Origin: Algibacter sp.
GTDB lineage: Bacteria; Bacteroidota; Bacteroidia; Flavobacteriales; Flavobacteriaceae
DNA length: 38,415 nt
NCBI RefSeq assembly: GCF_029245835.1
Contig: NZ_JAQWOO010000040.1
Coordinates: forward strand, 1 to 38,415
Reading direction: 5' to 3'
The notes beneath the pieces are model-generated. The model did not search any database and had not been told where the DNA came from. It saw only the letters and a list, made by a program, of their open reading frames with translations. This document shows positions 23,099-31,312 of the stretch, piece by piece; within the stretch, counting starts at the first letter, position 1, and each line of letters opens with the position of its first letter. The position numbers and the translations under genes are program-made.

Positions 23099-25882
23099 AT
23101 GAACACTATTCTTTCCGAAGTAAACGCAAAAGAAAACATCATTATCAAAGGTGCAAAACTGCATAACCTGAAAAATATAGATGTTGTTATTCCTAGAAAT
23201 AAATTAGTAGTTATTACGGGTTTATCAGGTTCTGGAAAGTCTAGCTTAGCTTTTGATACGCTTTACGCAGAAGGCCAACGACGCTATGTTGAAAGCCTAT
23301 CGAGTTATGCACGCCAGTTCTTAGGGCGATTAAATAAACCAAAAGTAGATTATATAAAAGGTATTTCTCCCGCTATAGCTATTGAGCAAAAAGTAAATTC
23401 TACAAACCCTCGTTCAACAGTTGGCACAACCACAGAAATTTATGATTACTTAAAATTATTATTTGCTAGAATTGGCAGAACCTATTCGCCAATTTCTGGT
23501 TTAGAAGTAAAAAAAGACACCGTTACAGATGTTTTAAATTATTTAAAAACATTTACTGAAGGCAAAAGACTCCTGCTCCTTGCTCCTATTCACTTAGAAG
23601 AAGGACGCACTATAGAAGACAAACTAAAAACATTAAATCAACAAGGTTATGCTAGAATAAAAGTTAATGATACTATTTTACGAATTGATGAAGCAGAATC
23701 TATTTCAAAAAAAGATACCGTTTTATTGGTTGTAGATAGAATCATCACGAAAAATGAAGAAGATTATTTTAATCGATTAGCAGACGCCATACAAACCGCT
23801 TTTTTTGAAGGTAAAGGCGAGTGTGTCATAGAAGATTTAAGCAACACAAAACAACGGTCTTTTAGCAGTAAGTTCGAGCTAGACGACATCACTTTTCTTG
23901 AACCTAATGTCCATTTATTTAGTTTCAATAACCCTTATGGTGCCTGCCCTAAATGTGAAGGGTATGGTGATATTATTGGAATTGATGACGATTTAGTAAT
24001 CCCAAACACAGGACTTTCTGTTTACGAAAACGCTATTTTCCCTTGGCGCGGAGAAAGTATGAGCTGGTATAAAGATCAATTGGTTAATAATTCCCATAAA
24101 TTCAATTTTCCAATTCATAAACCCTATTTCGAATTAACCGATGCTCAAAAAAAACTAATCTGGACAGGAAATAAATATTTCGAAGGATTAAATTCATTTT
24201 TTGCAGAATTAGAATCTAAAGCTTACAAAATTCAAAACCGTGTCATGCTATCACGTTACCGTGGAAAAACAAAATGTAAAGTCTGTAACGGTAAGCGTTT
24301 GCGTATTGAATCTAATTATATAAAAATTGCAGGTTCAACAATTACCGATTTAGTTGAAATGCCTATAGATAAGCTAGCAAACTTCTTTAATCAATTAGAA
24401 TTAAATGATTACGACACCCAAATCGCCAATAGATTATTAAAGGAAATTAATAATCGATTATCATTTCTTACTAATGTTGGTCTGGATTATTTAACGTTAA
24501 ACAGAAAATCAAACACGCTTTCAGGGGGCGAAAGCCAACGTATAAATCTAGCAACCTCTTTAGGTAGTAGTTTGGTAGGCTCTATGTATATTTTAGACGA
24601 ACCCAGCATTGGCCTCCATCCAAAAGATACCGAACGCTTAATTTCGGTGTTAAAATCGTTGCGCGATTTAGGCAATACAGTTATTGTAGTGGAGCACGAT
24701 GAAGATATTATGAAAGCCGCAGAATATATTATTGATATTGGTCCTGAAGCTGGAACATCTGGTGGTCACGTAGTTGCTGATGGTACTTATACCAATATTC
24801 TAGCATCAGAATCGTTAACAGCAAAATACTTAAATGAAGAACTAAAAATTGAAGTTCCTAAAACAAGAAGAACATCAAAATATCATATAGATATTATTGG
24901 AGCGCGCGAAAACAACCTAAAAAACATCGATGTTACATTTCCGTTAGGCATGCTTACCGTAATTACTGGTGTCTCAGGAAGCGGAAAAAGCACCTTAGTA
25001 AAAAAAATATTATTCCCTGCATTGCAAAAAAAACTAACTGATTTTGGAGATAAACCAGGTCAATTTACAGCTTTAGAAGGCAATTTTAGCAATATAAAAC
25101 ATATAGAATTTGTAGACCAAAATCCAATCGGAAGGTCCTCCAGATCTAATCCAGTAACCTATATAAAGGCTTATGATGATATTCGTGCCTTGTATTCAAA
25201 ACAGAAATTAAGTGCTATTAGAAATTACCAAGCTAAACACTTTTCTTTTAACGTAGATGGCGGTCGTTGTGAGACTTGTAAAGGCGAAGGTGAAGTAACC
25301 ATTGAAATGCAATTTATGGCCGATGTGCATTTAGAATGTGAAACCTGCAAAGGCAAACGCTTTAAAAAAGAAGTGCTTGAAGTGATGTTTGCAGATAAAA
25401 ATATTGACGATATTCTAAATTCAACCATCGATGATGCTATTGCCTTTTTTGAAACTACAGAGCAAACTAAAATTAAAAATAAATTACAACCCTTACAAGA
25501 CGTAGGTTTGGGTTATGTTACCTTAGGTCAAAGCTCCTCTACGCTTTCTGGTGGCGAAGCGCAGCGTATTAAATTGGCTTCGTTTTTAGGCAAAGGGAAT
25601 AATAAAGATAAAGCCCTATTTATTTTTGACGAACCCACAACAGGCTTACACTTTCACGATATTCAAAAACTTTTAAAGTCATTTAATGCTTTAATCGCCA
25701 AAGGCCATTCCATTATAGTCGTAGAGCACAACATCGATTTAATAAAATGTGCAGACCACATTATAGACCTCGGTCCTACAGGAGGTGAAAAAGGCGGAAA
25801 CTTAGTGGCTTCAGGAACTCCCGAAGACATTATAAAAGTAAAAGCATCCGAAACTGGTACGTATTTAAAAGAAAAACTGTAG
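23099..25882 (+). CDS. uvrA: Excinuclease ABC subunit A
   Basis: 928 residues from ATG 23099, close to the 940 of E. coli UvrA. It carries two ABC ATPase modules. Module one has Walker A GLSGSGKSS near 40, then ESLSSYARQFLG, a zinc-binding pair CPKC and CKVC, and signature LSGGESQRINLA. Module two has Walker A GVSGSGKST, DQNPIGRSSRSNPVTY, the zinc finger CETC...CETC (about 725-755), signature LSGGEAQRIKLAS and Walker B LFIFDEPTTGLH. UvrA recognises damaged DNA and loads UvrB in nucleotide excision repair. It stands alone (no uvrB nearby), divergent from the sigma factor. All catalytic motifs appear intact. G+C is visibly higher than in the glycan island. Confidence 0.97.
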   Translation: MNTILSEVNAKENIIIKGAKLHNLKNIDVVIPRNKLVVITGLSGSGKSSLAFDTLYAEGQRRYVESLSSYARQFLGRLNKPKVDYIKGISPAIAIEQKVNSTNPRSTVGTTTEIYDYLKLLFARIGRTYSPISGLEVKKDTVTDVLNYLKTFTEGKRLLLLAPIHLEEGRTIEDKLKTLNQQGYARIKVNDTILRIDEAESISKKDTVLLVVDRIITKNEEDYFNRLADAIQTAFFEGKGECVIEDLSNTKQRSFSSKFELDDITFLEPNVHLFSFNNPYGACPKCEGYGDIIGIDDDLVIPNTGLSVYENAIFPWRGESMSWYKDQLVNNSHKFNFPIHKPYFELTDAQKKLIWTGNKYFEGLNSFFAELESKAYKIQNRVMLSRYRGKTKCKVCNGKRLRIESNYIKIAGSTITDLVEMPIDKLANFFNQLELNDYDTQIANRLLKEINNRLSFLTNVGLDYLTLNRKSNTLSGGESQRINLATSLGSSLVGSMYILDEPSIGLHPKDTERLISVLKSLRDLGNTVIVVEHDEDIMKAAEYIIDIGPEAGTSGGHVVADGTYTNILASESLTAKYLNEELKIEVPKTRRTSKYHIDIIGARENNLKNIDVTFPLGMLTVITGVSGSGKSTLVKKILFPALQKKLTDFGDKPGQFTALEGNFSNIKHIEFVDQNPIGRSSRSNPVTYIKAYDDIRALYSKQKLSAIRNYQAKHFSFNVDGGRCETCKGEGEVTIEMQFMADVHLECETCKGKRFKKEVLEVMFADKNIDDILNSTIDDAIAFFETTEQTKIKNKLQPLQDVGLGYVTLGQSSSTLSGGEAQRIKLASFLGKGNNKDKALFIFDEPTTGLHFHDIQKLLKSFNALIAKGHSIIVVEHNIDLIKCADHIIDLGPTGGEKGGNLVASGTPEDIIKVKASETGTYLKEKL

Positions 25883-25902
25883 TTTAATAACAATAATTAT
25901 TT

Positions 25903-25980
25903 GGGCGTTACCTAAAGGTCGGGCTTTACGTTATATCTTTTTAAAGTGTTATTGCAAGGAGCGAGCGACTTGGCAATCTG
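25903..25980. repeat. Flavobacterial intergenic repeat elements (two types)
   Basis: Two sequences lie side by side in the uvrA/DUF3667 spacer. The first (25903-25940) has GGGCGTTACC and GGTCGGGCTTTACG, a pattern I remember as dispersed in Bacteroidota genomes. The second (25951-25980) begins ATTGCAAG and ends CTTGGCAAT, an imperfect hairpin. Both are far more GC-rich than the surrounding spacer. Copy number cannot be judged from this window. Confidence 0.5.
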
Positions 25981-26089
25981 CTAATTTTAGTACTAAATCT
26001 TATTTATTGCGTTAATGCATTAAAAAGGATGCCACTGCAATCCCTAACGCAAAAAAGCATACAGCATCAATTAAACTAATCGTTAAAGT

Positions 26090-27190
26090 TTAATAAAACA
26101 TAAACGCAAACACCCCTAAAATAAACGTTGTTAATGGCGCCACCAATAATAAAAACAGAAACGTCGTCATACTAGTTTTAAAAAAGGTTTTGAAAATCCC
26201 TTGCTGATAAAAGCGCCTTAATGCTAAGTATAAATACACAAAGGTAGACAACGCGACCAACCAATCAATCCAATCTGGGATATCCACAATAAAATTAACT
26301 GCAAGAATGATGCTAAACACAGTAAATAGAAACGAGAAAAAATAAAAACTAAACACCAAATGGTGTGCATACAAACCTTGTTTTCTATATAAAATTTTCA
26401 AAATAAGCGCGAAAATTGGCAATAAGAAAAACATCGCAATTGGTATGGTATCATAAAACGTTTGCAGAATACTTCCACCCTTTCTCGATTTGTAAAACCT
26501 TAATGCCTGTTTAGCAAATCGTCTTTCAAAAGCACCCGCATCGGCATCCATCCCCATGGTTGTAAAAATAACTTCATCTGGTGCATCTATAGCTATTAAG
26601 GAATCTATAGTTTTAGTAGCGACATCAAAACTAACAATGTCATTCTTTCTAAAATCTTCGACTTCAACCAGCGGGTCAGTTTTTTCATCAGAAAATCCAT
26701 GGATAAACTTATTTTTCTCTAGAGTTTCTCGAATTTCGAGTCTAGTAATAGAATCTTCTGTTTTCTGCTTAGAAAATTGTATGGCATTAATAGAATGTTT
26801 AACAAAATCATTTCTAATCGTATCAGTTACTTTATGTTGATTCAGTGTTTTGGCAATCGTATTATCTAAACTCTGAACCTGACTTCTCTGAACAAATGAA
26901 AACAAAAAGAAAAACACCACGGCAATAAACAAATACATTTGCGCTGGATGCAAATACAATAAACGTTTCCCTTCTATAAATCGGCTAGCTAAGAAGCCTG
27001 GTTTAAAAAGTAAAGGCAGAAAACTTTTAAAAAACCGCGCATCAAAAGAAAAATAATTGCTTATTGTGTTATAAAACAACACCTTAACAGTGAGCTCGTC
27101 TTTGACTTGCTGTCCACAATGCGGACAAAATTTAAAACTTTCTTTAAACTGCTTTTCACAATTTTTACAAGTTTCTAATTGGTTAGACAT
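26090..27190 (-). CDS. DUF3667-like membrane protein with N-terminal zinc ribbon
   Basis: 366 residues from ATG 27190 (MSNQLETCKNC); an in-frame TTG 17 codons upstream gives an unlikely extension. Cys pairs C8/C11 (CKNC) and C22/C25 (CPHCG) form a zinc ribbon. A first membrane segment (about 80-100) follows LLYLHPAQMY, then a charged soluble region (about 100-245), then about four membrane segments to the C-terminus (from PIAMFFLLPIFALIL). This is the layout of DUF3667 proteins, which have no known biochemical role. It is monocistronic and converges on uvrA. Confidence 0.8.
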   Translation of the reverse strand: MSNQLETCKNCEKQFKESFKFCPHCGQQVKDELTVKVLFYNTISNYFSFDARFFKSFLPLLFKPGFLASRFIEGKRLLYLHPAQMYLFIAVVFFFLFSFVQRSQVQSLDNTIAKTLNQHKVTDTIRNDFVKHSINAIQFSKQKTEDSITRLEIRETLEKNKFIHGFSDEKTDPLVEVEDFRKNDIVSFDVATKTIDSLIAIDAPDEVIFTTMGMDADAGAFERRFAKQALRFYKSRKGGSILQTFYDTIPIAMFFLLPIFALILKILYRKQGLYAHHLVFSFYFFSFLFTVFSIILAVNFIVDIPDWIDWLVALSTFVYLYLALRRFYQQGIFKTFFKTSMTTFLFLLLVAPLTTFILGVFAFMFY

Positions 27191-27347
27191 AAAAAAAGAT
27201 TGGTTTCTATAAAAGTAAAAAAAAGATTTAACATTCGGCAAGAACTATAAGTTTTATAATCAAACACTAACACTTTTAGCATGCTTATTAAAACCAGTTA
27301 ACAAAATGAAATCTGAAAAACTATAGAGAAGGCAAAATAAAATCTTT

Positions 27348-27602
27348 ATGATTAAGAAAAGAGTATTACTAGTACTTGTAATCAGCAACAGAATTAAACA
27401 GCCTAAAACAAAAATAAAGCTAGCAAAAAAGAAAAACTATCACTTCACACAACCCATTATGTTAATGGAATGTGGTATTGAGTTTTTATTTTTTCCTGAT
27501 AGAAGATTTGATTTTAATACCAATTCTAACCAGAGCCATTATTATTATGGAAGTAATTTTAAAAGAAGCTACGTAAATACAATACTTAGGGACACAAATT
27601 AA
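27348..27602 (+). pseudogene. Probable remnant of a relative of the 28391 secreted protein
   Basis: 84 codons. The segment CGIEFLFFPDRRFDFNTNSN closely resembles DGIEFSVFRDGQFDFNILRN in the intact gene at 28391, but the frame stops soon after (RSYVNTILRDTN) and lacks the Tyr-rich repeats and basic tail. The N-terminus (MIKKRVLLVLVISNRIKQPK) is a poor signal peptide, hydrophobic for only about seven residues. This fits a truncated, decayed paralogue. A degenerate -24/-12-like stretch (TTAGCATG at 27276-27283) lies upstream. A short functional protein cannot be excluded. Confidence 0.45.
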
Positions 27603-27618
27603 AGCTGGAGAGCTCAAA

Positions 27619-28197
27619 TTATAAATCCAATACAGAGCCCGAAATAGACACTACTAACTGTTCCAATTTTTCACCACTTTGTATTTCAATATCAGCTTTG
27701 GGAATAAAGTTGTATTCCAATCCAACTCTTGTCTTACCTGATTCGAATCCACCTCTTAAAAGCAAGCCTATTTTGTTATTCATACTTCCCTCCAGTTCTT
27801 CTGAAGAACCGTTTCTACGCAAAAGATCTACATAACTAAACACATAATACCTTAAACCCAAACCTAAATAAGGACAATGTTTATCATTATTTAAATAATA
27901 ATCAAAAGTAGGTGTAAACGAAATAACAGCATTATCAGATTCATCGTCTAAAAAAAAATCAGAACTAATTTTTTTAAACTGTTGAGCATTTAAAACAACC
28001 CCAAAACGCATTCCAATGGCAGTATTATCTGAAATTTCAAGTTTCGGCTCAATATTCAGTAATAATCCTAAATTTTCTATATCTGAAAACATGAGAACTC
28101 CTGGTTCTATTCTCAGTTTTATACCCTGATTTACTTGAGCTGTTAAATTAAATAAATTGAACATTAATAATACGAACACTAATTTCTTCTTAAGCAT
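27619..28197 (-). CDS. Outer-membrane beta-barrel family protein
   Basis: 192 residues. A signal peptide ends near residue 21 (NLFNLTAQ). The rest alternates polar and hydrophobic residues in short strands (GVLMFSDIENLGLLLNIEPK, TAIGMRFGVVLNAQQF, CPYLGLGLRYYVFSYV, GLLLRGGFESGKTRVGLEYN) separated by polar turns, as in eight-stranded OmpW/OprF-like porin-like barrels. There are no enzymatic motifs. It is monocistronic and divergent from the basic secreted protein gene, whose promoter is of a different type. The substrate or partner is unknown. Confidence 0.75.
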   Translation of the reverse strand: MLKKKLVFVLLMFNLFNLTAQVNQGIKLRIEPGVLMFSDIENLGLLLNIEPKLEISDNTAIGMRFGVVLNAQQFKKISSDFFLDDESDNAVISFTPTFDYYLNNDKHCPYLGLGLRYYVFSYVDLLRRNGSSEELEGSMNNKIGLLLRGGFESGKTRVGLEYNFIPKADIEIQSGEKLEQLVVSISGSVLDL

Positions 28198-28340
28198 AAC
28201 TTTTTATTGAATAACTATTATAGAGTTAAACGAAATGCTGTTTTTTTCTTACAAATTCGAAGTGCTCCTTTTTCAACTTAAAAAAAGTCAACAACTAAAT
28301 TCCTTTTATACAAAAGGGTTTAAAGGCTATTTCATTTTTT

Positions 28341-28355
28341 TGGCACGCTGTTTGT
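28341..28355 (+). promoter_or_regulatory. Sigma-54-like -24/-12 promoter
   Basis: TGGCAC (28341-28346), five bases and TTGT (28352-28355) match TGGCAC-N5-TTGC with one difference (T for the last C). The GG and G(C/T) spacing is exact, and the ATG follows at 28391. It is the only good -24/-12 match noticed in the window. Confidence 0.6.
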
Positions 28356-28390
28356 AGATACTAAAACAGTAACCCTTAAAATTTACAATT

Positions 28391-29668
28391 ATGAAAAAGT
28401 TTATATTCTTATTAGCAGGTTTAGTCCTCACAGGATTCACTGTTAACGCAACTACAACCAACATAGAGGCAAACGCAAATGCAGTAGCAACGTATTATGG
28501 AGGTTATGGAAACTCTTTTATATTTAATGTAGATGGTATTGAGTTTTCTGTGTTTAGAGATGGACAATTCGATTTTAATATCCTGAGAAACAATTCGCGC
28601 TTTGGCGTTAATTTTAATTCTCGAAACACAAGCATCAGCTTTAACTCGGGTTACAATTATAATGCTTACGTGCAGTATGATGAATTTGGAGCCATTATTC
28701 AGATTGAAAATATCCCTATTTATTATGATTATTACGGACGTATTAGTCAAGCTGGAAACGTAAACATTTTCTACAACAACTTTGGCCATATAAACCGCAT
28801 TGGAGGCTTAAATGTATATTATAGAAACAACATTTTTTCCCATTATACTGGATTTATAAACATCTATAACAGAGCTTATGTTTTTAGACCTTGGCACAGA
28901 TATTATAGCATTCCTGCTCGCAATTACTGCGTGGTTTATAACAGGCCTTACAGACAGTTTTACAACCCAGTTCGTTACACTTATAATAGGCCGTTTTATA
29001 ATAATTATAGACCTAGAACAGCTATTGCTACCAGAAGCGGAAACACAATTTCTAGAAACAGAAGTTATACTACAGTAAATAGAAGCACGAGAAACGTAAC
29101 TCAAGTTAACAGAAGCGCAAACTCTAGAAGAGCTGTTGCTAGTAATAACTCAACTTCAAGACTTGGCAATAGTACTACAAATAGAAGTACTAGAACTAAT
29201 AATAAAATTGGAGAAAGACAAACAACCAGACGCGATAATGGTTCGATTAATAGAGATACCAGAAGAACCACATCATCTACTGTTAACAGAGATGCATCAA
29301 AAAGGAAAAACACAAGCACAAGAAGAACCTCCTCTGAAAATAATTCTCAAATAAATAATACTAGAAAAACGCGTGCAGTGGTTAATAGAAGTAACAATAC
29401 ACCGAATACAAGAGCCATTGAGGTAAAACGTGAACAAAAAACTAGAACGGTTCAAAAACCAAAAAGCACAAATACTCGTACATATAAAAGAAGTGATAAT
29501 AATACTAGAAATACGCAAGTTGCACAGCGCACTGTAAGTAAACCAAGAACAACGCAACAACGCACAGTTACAAGGTCTACGCAAAGCAGAACGCCTAAAG
29601 CAACACAAAGTAGAAGTAGTTCTAGCAACAATACAAGATCGACAACTTCAACAAGAAGACGATCATAA
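28391..29668 (+). CDS. Secreted protein with Tyr/Asn-rich repeats and a long Arg/Thr/Ser/Asn tail
   Basis: 425 residues. A signal peptide (1-20, FIFLLAGLVLTGFTVNA) is followed by a Tyr/Asn/Gly-rich domain to about 205. That domain has short repeats of the type YYGRISQAGNVNIFYNN and FGHINRIGGLNVYYRNN. Residues about 205-425 are almost only Arg, Thr, Ser, Asn and Lys, are strongly basic and predicted disordered, and end TSTRRRS. It should be exported and could bind acidic polymers (DNA, LPS or acidic polysaccharide); that is inference from charge. A sigma-54-like promoter lies 36-50 bases upstream and a terminator follows the stop. A decayed relative lies at 27348. I recognise no characterised family. 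Confidence 0.85.
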   Translation: MKKFIFLLAGLVLTGFTVNATTTNIEANANAVATYYGGYGNSFIFNVDGIEFSVFRDGQFDFNILRNNSRFGVNFNSRNTSISFNSGYNYNAYVQYDEFGAIIQIENIPIYYDYYGRISQAGNVNIFYNNFGHINRIGGLNVYYRNNIFSHYTGFINIYNRAYVFRPWHRYYSIPARNYCVVYNRPYRQFYNPVRYTYNRPFYNNYRPRTAIATRSGNTISRNRSYTTVNRSTRNVTQVNRSANSRRAVASNNSTSRLGNSTTNRSTRTNNKIGERQTTRRDNGSINRDTRRTTSSTVNRDASKRKNTSTRRTSSENNSQINNTRKTRAVVNRSNNTPNTRAIEVKREQKTRTVQKPKSTNTRTYKRSDNNTRNTQVAQRTVSKPRTTQQRTVTRSTQSRTPKATQSRSSSSNNTRSTTSTRRRS

Positions 29669-29690
29669 AAATTTTGGTTGGTTAGTTAGG

Positions 29691-29738
29691 AAAGCCCTGC
29701 GAAATGTATGCCTCAAAGCAGCATCGCGGGGTTTTTCG
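29691..29738 (+). terminator. Rho-independent terminator of the basic secreted protein gene
   Basis: AAAGCCCTGCGA (29691-29702) pairs over 12 positions, with two G.U pairs, with TCGCGGGGTTTT (29724-29735), and a T run follows. It starts 23 bases after the stop at 29668. Confidence 0.75.
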
Positions 29739-29755
29739 TTTTTAGAGTTTTTTTT

Positions 29756-29790
29756 CATTCCACGTAGGCGGAAATCTCTTTTTAAAATAA
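29756..29790. repeat. REP-like element, degenerate copy
   Basis: CATTCC-8-GGAAATCTCTTTTTAAAA resembles both arms of the hairpin pair at 32597-32669 (CATTCC, loop, GGAATC, T-rich tract). It lies between the basic secreted protein and flippase genes. Confidence 0.45.
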
Positions 29791-29817
29791 CTTTTAATTT
29801 AAGGTTTTCACAGTTTA

Positions 29818-29837
29818 CACTGAGCGCAGTCGAAGTG
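29818..29837. repeat. Short GC-rich intergenic palindromic element
   Basis: CACTGAGCGCAGTCGAAGTG has CACT/AGTG ends and a GC-rich core unlike the spacer around it. I remember this word as a dispersed element in Flavobacteriaceae. It lies just before the stop of the flippase gene. Confidence 0.45.
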
Positions 29838-29854
29838 CGGAATTGCAAATAGTT

Positions 29855-31312
29855 TTATTTCAACTTCAAATACTTCTTTATCAAAATCGAAATATCCTCA
29901 GAAAAATTAAGTCGATACACAACAAACACATAAATTAAAGTAATTAGCGTAGACTTTAAGCCTATATTAATAATGGGATGGAACGGAAACTCCCAGAAAT
30001 AAAAGAATAAAACAGTCGCTACTAACAGTATACCAATTTTTAAAGTAGAATTTGTAAAAGGGAACATTTTAAACTTCTTATAAACAAAGAATAGTTTTAT
30101 AGAGTTATATCCAAAAATGGCAATAAAAGTAGCAATACCAGCACCATTGATTCCTAAGATAGGTATGAAAATAACATTTAATAATATCATTAAAATTACA
30201 AGAAAAACACCTAAAACTAAAACGATTCGGTAATAATCACTATTAAATAAAATCGCATTATTACTCCCTAAAACATTATCATAAAGTTTTGTAAAGCTTA
30301 TCATAAAAACCACCAATAAACCACTACTAAATTCTTCTGGAATTATATAATAAAGCTGATTAATATTTAAAACTATCAGTAAAAAAATAAAACCCCCAAC
30401 TATAAATAGATTCAATGAACTACGCTTATATAAATCTTCTAAAGCATCAAAATCTTTTTCATTTAGATATTTAGCAGATAATGGTGATAATATTTGATGC
30501 ATAGAACGTTGAGGAACTGCTATTACTGAGGCCGTAAAAATAGCCACATTATAATAAGCAATCTCTTTAATATCAATATACTGCCCTAACATCACTTTAT
30601 CAACATCTAAAAGTATAGTAGCTACTGAGCCTGCAATGATAATTAAAATTGAATATTTTAGAATATTACGCAAATTAGCTACTCGTTTAAAAATAATAAC
30701 TGGAAGTTTTACACTAAATGCATGTATACTCATTACAAGAGTTCTTAACACATAAATCATTACAAGCCCTAACATAAATTGCTCAAGGTTTACAATTTCA
30801 AAATGCAATAAGAACAATAATAACATAGCGCCCACTCTATGAAACACTTCTTTCATAAAATTCCCAAAAACCGTTTGCATTTGTACTTTAGCCCATGCAA
30901 AAAACACCTCAAAATAAGCTAATGCAATAGCAATAATTACGGTATGCCATAAATAGTTTTTTATGATTTCATTTTTCTCTGATAAGAAGCCAGCAATAAC
31001 GTCATAACTCATATAAATAATAAGTGATAATGGAATTATGACACATATTGGTAAAAACAACATGAGCGTTAAAAAACTATTTAACGAGATTCTGGTTTTA
31101 AAAGAAGAGTAGAATTTAACTAAAGTATTATGCGCTCCGAAAGCCATTAACGGCATAATTACATAGGCCAAGGATAGCATATAGCCCACCATACCGTAAT
31201 ACTCATCACTTAGGAATTCCGTGTATAGAAATAAGGTGTTAATGGCGCCTATAAAAAACCCTAAATAGGTAGAAATGATATTTTTAAAGGATTGTGAGGC
31301 AACGACTCCCAT
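29855..31312 (-). CDS. Polysaccharide flippase-like (MOP/Wzx family) membrane protein
   Basis: 485 residues with about 12-14 hydrophobic segments spread along the whole length. The N-terminus (SQSFKNIISTYLGFFIGAIN) and the middle block VDKVMLGQYIDIKEIAYYNVA match the polysaccharide biosynthesis protein/O-antigen flippase family. The latter resembles the D-x-x-M-L-G-x-x motif seen in Wzx and MurJ relatives. It should flip a lipid-linked sugar across the inner membrane. Its ATG overlaps the TAA of the upstream GT4 gene (TAATG), so the two are coupled. It is the only flippase in the window and lies over 15 kb from the phosphoglycosyl transferase, so service to that locus is uncertain. Confidence 0.9.
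   Translation of the reverse strand: MGVVASQSFKNIISTYLGFFIGAINTLFLYTEFLSDEYYGMVGYMLSLAYVIMPLMAFGAHNTLVKFYSSFKTRISLNSFLTLMLFLPICVIIPLSLIIYMSYDVIAGFLSEKNEIIKNYLWHTVIIAIALAYFEVFFAWAKVQMQTVFGNFMKEVFHRVGAMLLLFLLHFEIVNLEQFMLGLVMIYVLRTLVMSIHAFSVKLPVIIFKRVANLRNILKYSILIIIAGSVATILLDVDKVMLGQYIDIKEIAYYNVAIFTASVIAVPQRSMHQILSPLSAKYLNEKDFDALEDLYKRSSLNLFIVGGFIFLLIVLNINQLYYIIPEEFSSGLLVVFMISFTKLYDNVLGSNNAILFNSDYYRIVLVLGVFLVILMILLNVIFIPILGINGAGIATFIAIFGYNSIKLFFVYKKFKMFPFTNSTLKIGILLVATVLFFYFWEFPFHPIINIGLKSTLITLIYVFVVYRLNFSEDISILIKKYLKLK

Noticed and set aside
27191-27241. TTG start of the DUF3667-like gene
   Set aside because: The extra 17 residues precede the zinc ribbon with no family likeness; ATG 27190 places CKNC at the usual distance.
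28421-29608. Several long open frames opposite or out of frame with the basic secreted protein gene
   Set aside because: They mirror the low-complexity Tyr/Asn and Arg/Thr/Ser codons, give Val/Ser/Ile-rich or Leu-rich translations, and have no start or promoter context.
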